NCBI GenBank assembly: GCA_037903475.1
Contig: JBAJFG010000248.1
Location: 868,001 to 932,000, forward strand
DNA length: 64,000 bases
Source of the DNA: Ancylostoma caninum
Taxonomy: Eukaryota; Nematoda; Chromadorea; Rhabditida; Ancylostomatidae
Direction of reading: 5' to 3'
The translations under genes and the position numbers were made by a program. The notes beneath the pieces are model-generated. The model saw only the letters and a list, made by a program, of their open reading frames with translations, made no database searches and had not been told where the DNA came from. Of the stretch, positions 60,490 through 64,000 are shown piece after piece. The stretch's first letter is position 1; every line of letters begins with the position of its first letter.

Positions 60490-63400
60490 GAGAGTGCGGC
60501 CAAAAATATCTAGATTTAATACGAAGGAATGTCATAAAAGCTTCTCCCATAGGTAAAGGGTCAGCTCAAGAAATCTCAGAGATCCATGAACAAAAAATCA
60601 AAGCATCTCAACATCACGCGTCTCGGCAACCTACAATTGCTTGCCCAAAACTTGCAATTAAACCAATTTCAAGACGTGCAATTATCAAAGCCCCACATAA
60701 TTCCATGGCATAAATCTATGCGGAGCCGCACGATGAAAAAAGCGGTGGATAATTGCCGGACATACATAGCGGGGGACACCAAATGACTAATGACAGTCGT
60801 ATACATTTGAAAATATGACCGCTGTCTGCAATTTCCTTGATGCCCTTTATGGCTCTGGCTGTGTGTGTGCACTGCTCGCCAGCCGTCTTGGCAGCAGTGA
60901 TGATGTCATTGCAGTGAAATGAATATGATATGACTGGATGAGAGAATGGATTCAAGGAATTGCTGGAAAGGGGTAGGAAAGTGTAACGTGGATAAGCTGG
61001 AAGAGGCTCTCAGATGAGCAGATAGAGCTTAGGGATTAGCGGACGAGTCTTCCACGGTTATCATGCCTAGTGCTCAACTCCCACACAATGGACGGCCCAA
61101 AGCGGAAGTTGAGCCTTTTCCTTCTTTTTTCATAGTTCCAGCATCTTATCTTATCTCTTAGGCTTTCTGATCTTCAAAAACTCACACTTTTAGCGGATTT
61201 GTCCGTTTTTCAGCGCTTTACATGCAGTTCTTCTTGCAACTACCTTCTTGCATCTCAAAAATGAAGTTGACACATCCTCTACAAACTGAGATACTCTTGG
61301 GTTTCCAGGAACGCCGCGAGGTGGGCCTACCTGTCAAACATTTCAATGAAGTGCAGAATGATTAATGAGGTGACGCCACCTGTCAATCATCGGCTGTCAA
61401 AAGTACACGGTCGCGACGAAAATCTCGTTTTAAAAAGCGCGTAGTATGGTAGACATCTGCTATTTTTCCGACAGTGATGAGCGAGGATGCCAAATCGATA
61501 AATTGATTAGACTATGTGAAAAAAGATAGGTTCTCGCATTAAGATGTAGTATACATGTAGTGAAAAACTCCAAAAGGGCTCCCATGGTGCCAACCTCACA
61601 CGGGAGGCGTGGCAGCGAGGACGTCGGGGGCGTGGCCTGTAGGCGAGGGTGTGCACGTTATTGACAGCCGCGCGACACTAATCAAACACTACGAGAGAAG
61701 TTGAAATTCGAACCAATCTAAAGCGCTAGAGCCTTGAAACAATATCGGATATGTGGGGAACACGTTGAGGCTGGTATGGATCGATTATCGAACGAGGGTT
61801 ACTGGTCTTGGCTCGCGAGATACAGAATATGGACCATGGTAGTTGAGTATTACTATGCATAAAAGGAAGCCTTAGCCGAATTTTGAATGAGTTACGTATT
61901 AACGCCTAACGAGAAATTGCACATTACTCGTTAAGCGACAAATTACACCGCACTAGCACAGGTAAACGAGTCTAAACTAAGTGAGCTACAATACTGCTCC
62001 TATCTCTCTTTGTTTGAGGGTGTATAACACACGAATGGAAATTCCTGAAATTTGGTCGGTCTCTAAATCTCTTTAAAAAACGAAAGTTGTAGAACGCTCA
62101 ACAATTCATGGATCTTCAGATGCCCTCTAAATCATTCTATCAGGCAATGTTAAATACTTCGCAATCTGTGTTTAGTAACGCGTCCATTAAGGCGAAAAAG
62201 CACATCACACTGTTTGCTTACTTTTACACTCTAATATTCGACATTCTTTCAATGTTTCCTGCTCGTTTTCTTATTTATTTAATCAACTAATAATTTCTTC
62301 GTTCGTCAGCGCTCTTATTGATTGGTTGTTTATAATGGGTTGTCGGTTTTGAGTGATCGCGCGGGAATATTTCAGCAATTAGGCTTATTCTACTGAAAAT
62401 GAAGATATTTAGGTCAAAAGAGATCAGATTCAATAACTTGGAGGAACAAAAACAAGAAACAAGATCTGGCCTATTGCATGTTGATCTATTAATTTTTCCC
62501 CCTTACTTATCTTCTTGTCACTTAGTTGAAATTGTCTCCGAAACAATTAAATAGTTTCTTTTGTCCACGGTTTGCATCGCTCTCCTGAAAAAATGCGTAC
62601 TTGCCTTGATGATTCCCTTCGTGGACAGATCCGATTCAGTAGTTCAAGCATCACTAGACTTCGCCAACTCCAAACGTGAAAGGGATGAGTATTCATGAAA
62701 ATCAAGGGGGAGTGGTGATCGATAGGCATGTTTCCATTGTTGTTATCATTTTTATGCCTCTCCATTTCATATATATTCTCGGCAATATAGACAATGGATT
62801 CTCGGGAGCGATCTAAGGCAATGAAATGTGGCAGTAGATACGTAATGTTTTTGTTATTCTTATCTCTTAGATTGCCAGATCATTTAAATTCGTTATAATT
62901 GAGTGAAATCCGCGGATACGTTAATTTACACATTATTTTGATAGACATTTGTCCACTTTGCTGTAGCGCTATAATAAAGGGATCGCATAGGCCTCAAAAG
63001 GTTTTTGTATCGAGAAAAATCGAGGATTAGACTATTGCCAAGCGGAAATGTGAGTGGGAGTCTATAGAACCCCGGCAGAACAAATGTACTCCTTCCAGTT
63101 TATTGATAAGTTGAATCAAAACTCTAAATTTGAAATGATTGATAGATTATTTCATAGATTATTTCAATATAAAGTTAACGGATTGCGATTCATAATCCAG
63201 ACACGGCACAGTCCAGTGACTTCCTCTCCTTTCGATGATTGCAGAAAAGGAATATTCCAGTGTTTGGAGTACGTGTATTGGTAAAAGGCGAAAGGAAATA
63301 TGAACATATTTACATGGTGTTCGTGCTCACGTGAGATTTAAAATAACACGCCACAAATCTCTTGTTTTATAAAGCTAATGTTATAAGAACTTAGGTGCAG

Positions 63401-63910
63401 ATCTATTCAGGCATTCCAGCAAATGGACCCTCTTTTCATCTCGAGTCAAACTCCTAAAATAAGCAGGATTCGTATGCCATCCCACTGCTGTTTAGTGTTA
63501 TTGCTCGCTATCTGATTACTACAACGACAACGCGAATTCGCGTTTCCTTTCGTTCCATGGCTATAACCCACCATCATAAAGCAATTCACTTACAGAACAG
63601 GATGGCAACAACACTAATGGGATGGGCTGCCATATCTCATGAAACCAACTCCGAATTCCCATGATAATTCAAGGATTTCCCACCCTGACGTGACTTTACC
63701 TCTCATCGCAATGTGGTGAGGGCGACCTGCGGCAAAATCGGGCAAAATAAAAGTTTCAGGGATTTCAACGTCCACGCTGGAAATTCCGTGTTGACTTCAT
63801 AAACTATGCCAATCCACTCCATTAGAGCTCTCGATACCTGGTTCGATACGAGAATCGCACTGTTCGCATTGGGTTATAGCCTCTGAACGAAAAGATCGCA
63901 TTTCAATGAA
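60490..63910. other. Gene-poor stretch
   Basis: No exon, repeat with clear ends or RNA gene was recognised. A short minus frame at about 63705-63823 (begins MEWIGIVYEV, 39 codons) is the only slightly protein-like segment near the edge. It could be part of a gene continuing outside, but no evidence supports it. Confidence 0.4.
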
Positions 63911-63944
63911 CTTAGTGCGGGTTTGTACATGGATTCGTGCTGAC

Positions 63945-63979
63945 TAGAGAGAGAGAAAGAGAGAGTGAGAGAGAGAACG
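63945..63979 (+). repeat. GA microsatellite
   Basis: About 35 bp of gaga repeats with a few interruptions lie near the right edge. Confidence 0.85.
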
Positions 63980-64000
63980 ATAAAAAGTTTCATCATGGCA

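Noticed and set aside
63705..63823. A short minus frame near the right edge as an exon
   Set aside because: It is only 39 codons, no family was recognised, and the surrounding splice signals are not decisive.

Overview
This window looks like nuclear genomic DNA from a clade V (rhabditid/strongylid, hookworm-like) nematode. It is AT-rich. Five spliced protein genes could be reconstructed by joining exons across GT..AG introns with TTTCAG-type acceptors. All five have an acceptor-like site at or a few bases upstream of the first ATG, as expected for spliced-leader trans-splicing. I recall the C. elegans orthologs of at least gtf-2F1, sco-1, prp-21 and tag-180 lying on chromosome II, with gtf-2F1 and sco-1 as neighbours. 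That synteny is from memory and unchecked.

Layout. Positions 1-11662 (minus) hold the TFIIF alpha subunit gene (RAP74, gtf-2F1), open at the left edge. Its eighth intron is about 8.5 kb and contains a complete histidine-phosphatase gene on the opposite strand (3543-4737) and a 2.2-kb minisatellite of about 37 copies of a 59-bp unit. Positions 12221-16025 (minus) hold the mitochondrial copper chaperone gene sco-1, 558 bp upstream of gtf-2F1 on the same strand, so the two could form an operon. Its fourth intron carries an inverted-repeat transposon. Positions 16030-17550 form a divergent intergenic region with a foldback repeat split by a SINE that has a perfect 14-bp target-site duplication. 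Positions 17660-22867 (plus) hold the splicing factor SF3A1 (prp-21) in 17 exons. Positions 23183-44938 (minus) hold a complete 27-exon voltage-gated calcium channel alpha-2/delta subunit, tail-to-tail with prp-21. Its introns contain two copies of an 885-bp terminal-inverted-repeat element, a TCTG microsatellite and a GC-rich foldback.

Positions 45000-64000 are gene-poor. I recognise one short exon resembling the N-terminus of release factor eRF1 (47046-47155, minus), a decayed mariner, a short mariner-like deletion derivative, a degenerate Tc1-like relic, an unusual modular 878-bp element with perfect 29-bp inverted ends, a family of about 150-bp MITEs, and several long perfect hairpins.

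The genes are housekeeping (transcription, splicing, cytochrome oxidase assembly) plus one neuronal/muscle channel subunit. They do not form one pathway. No prokaryotic system, CRISPR array, rRNA or functional tRNA was seen. All homology calls come from recognising motifs by eye, and all exon joins were checked only for frame and splice consensus.
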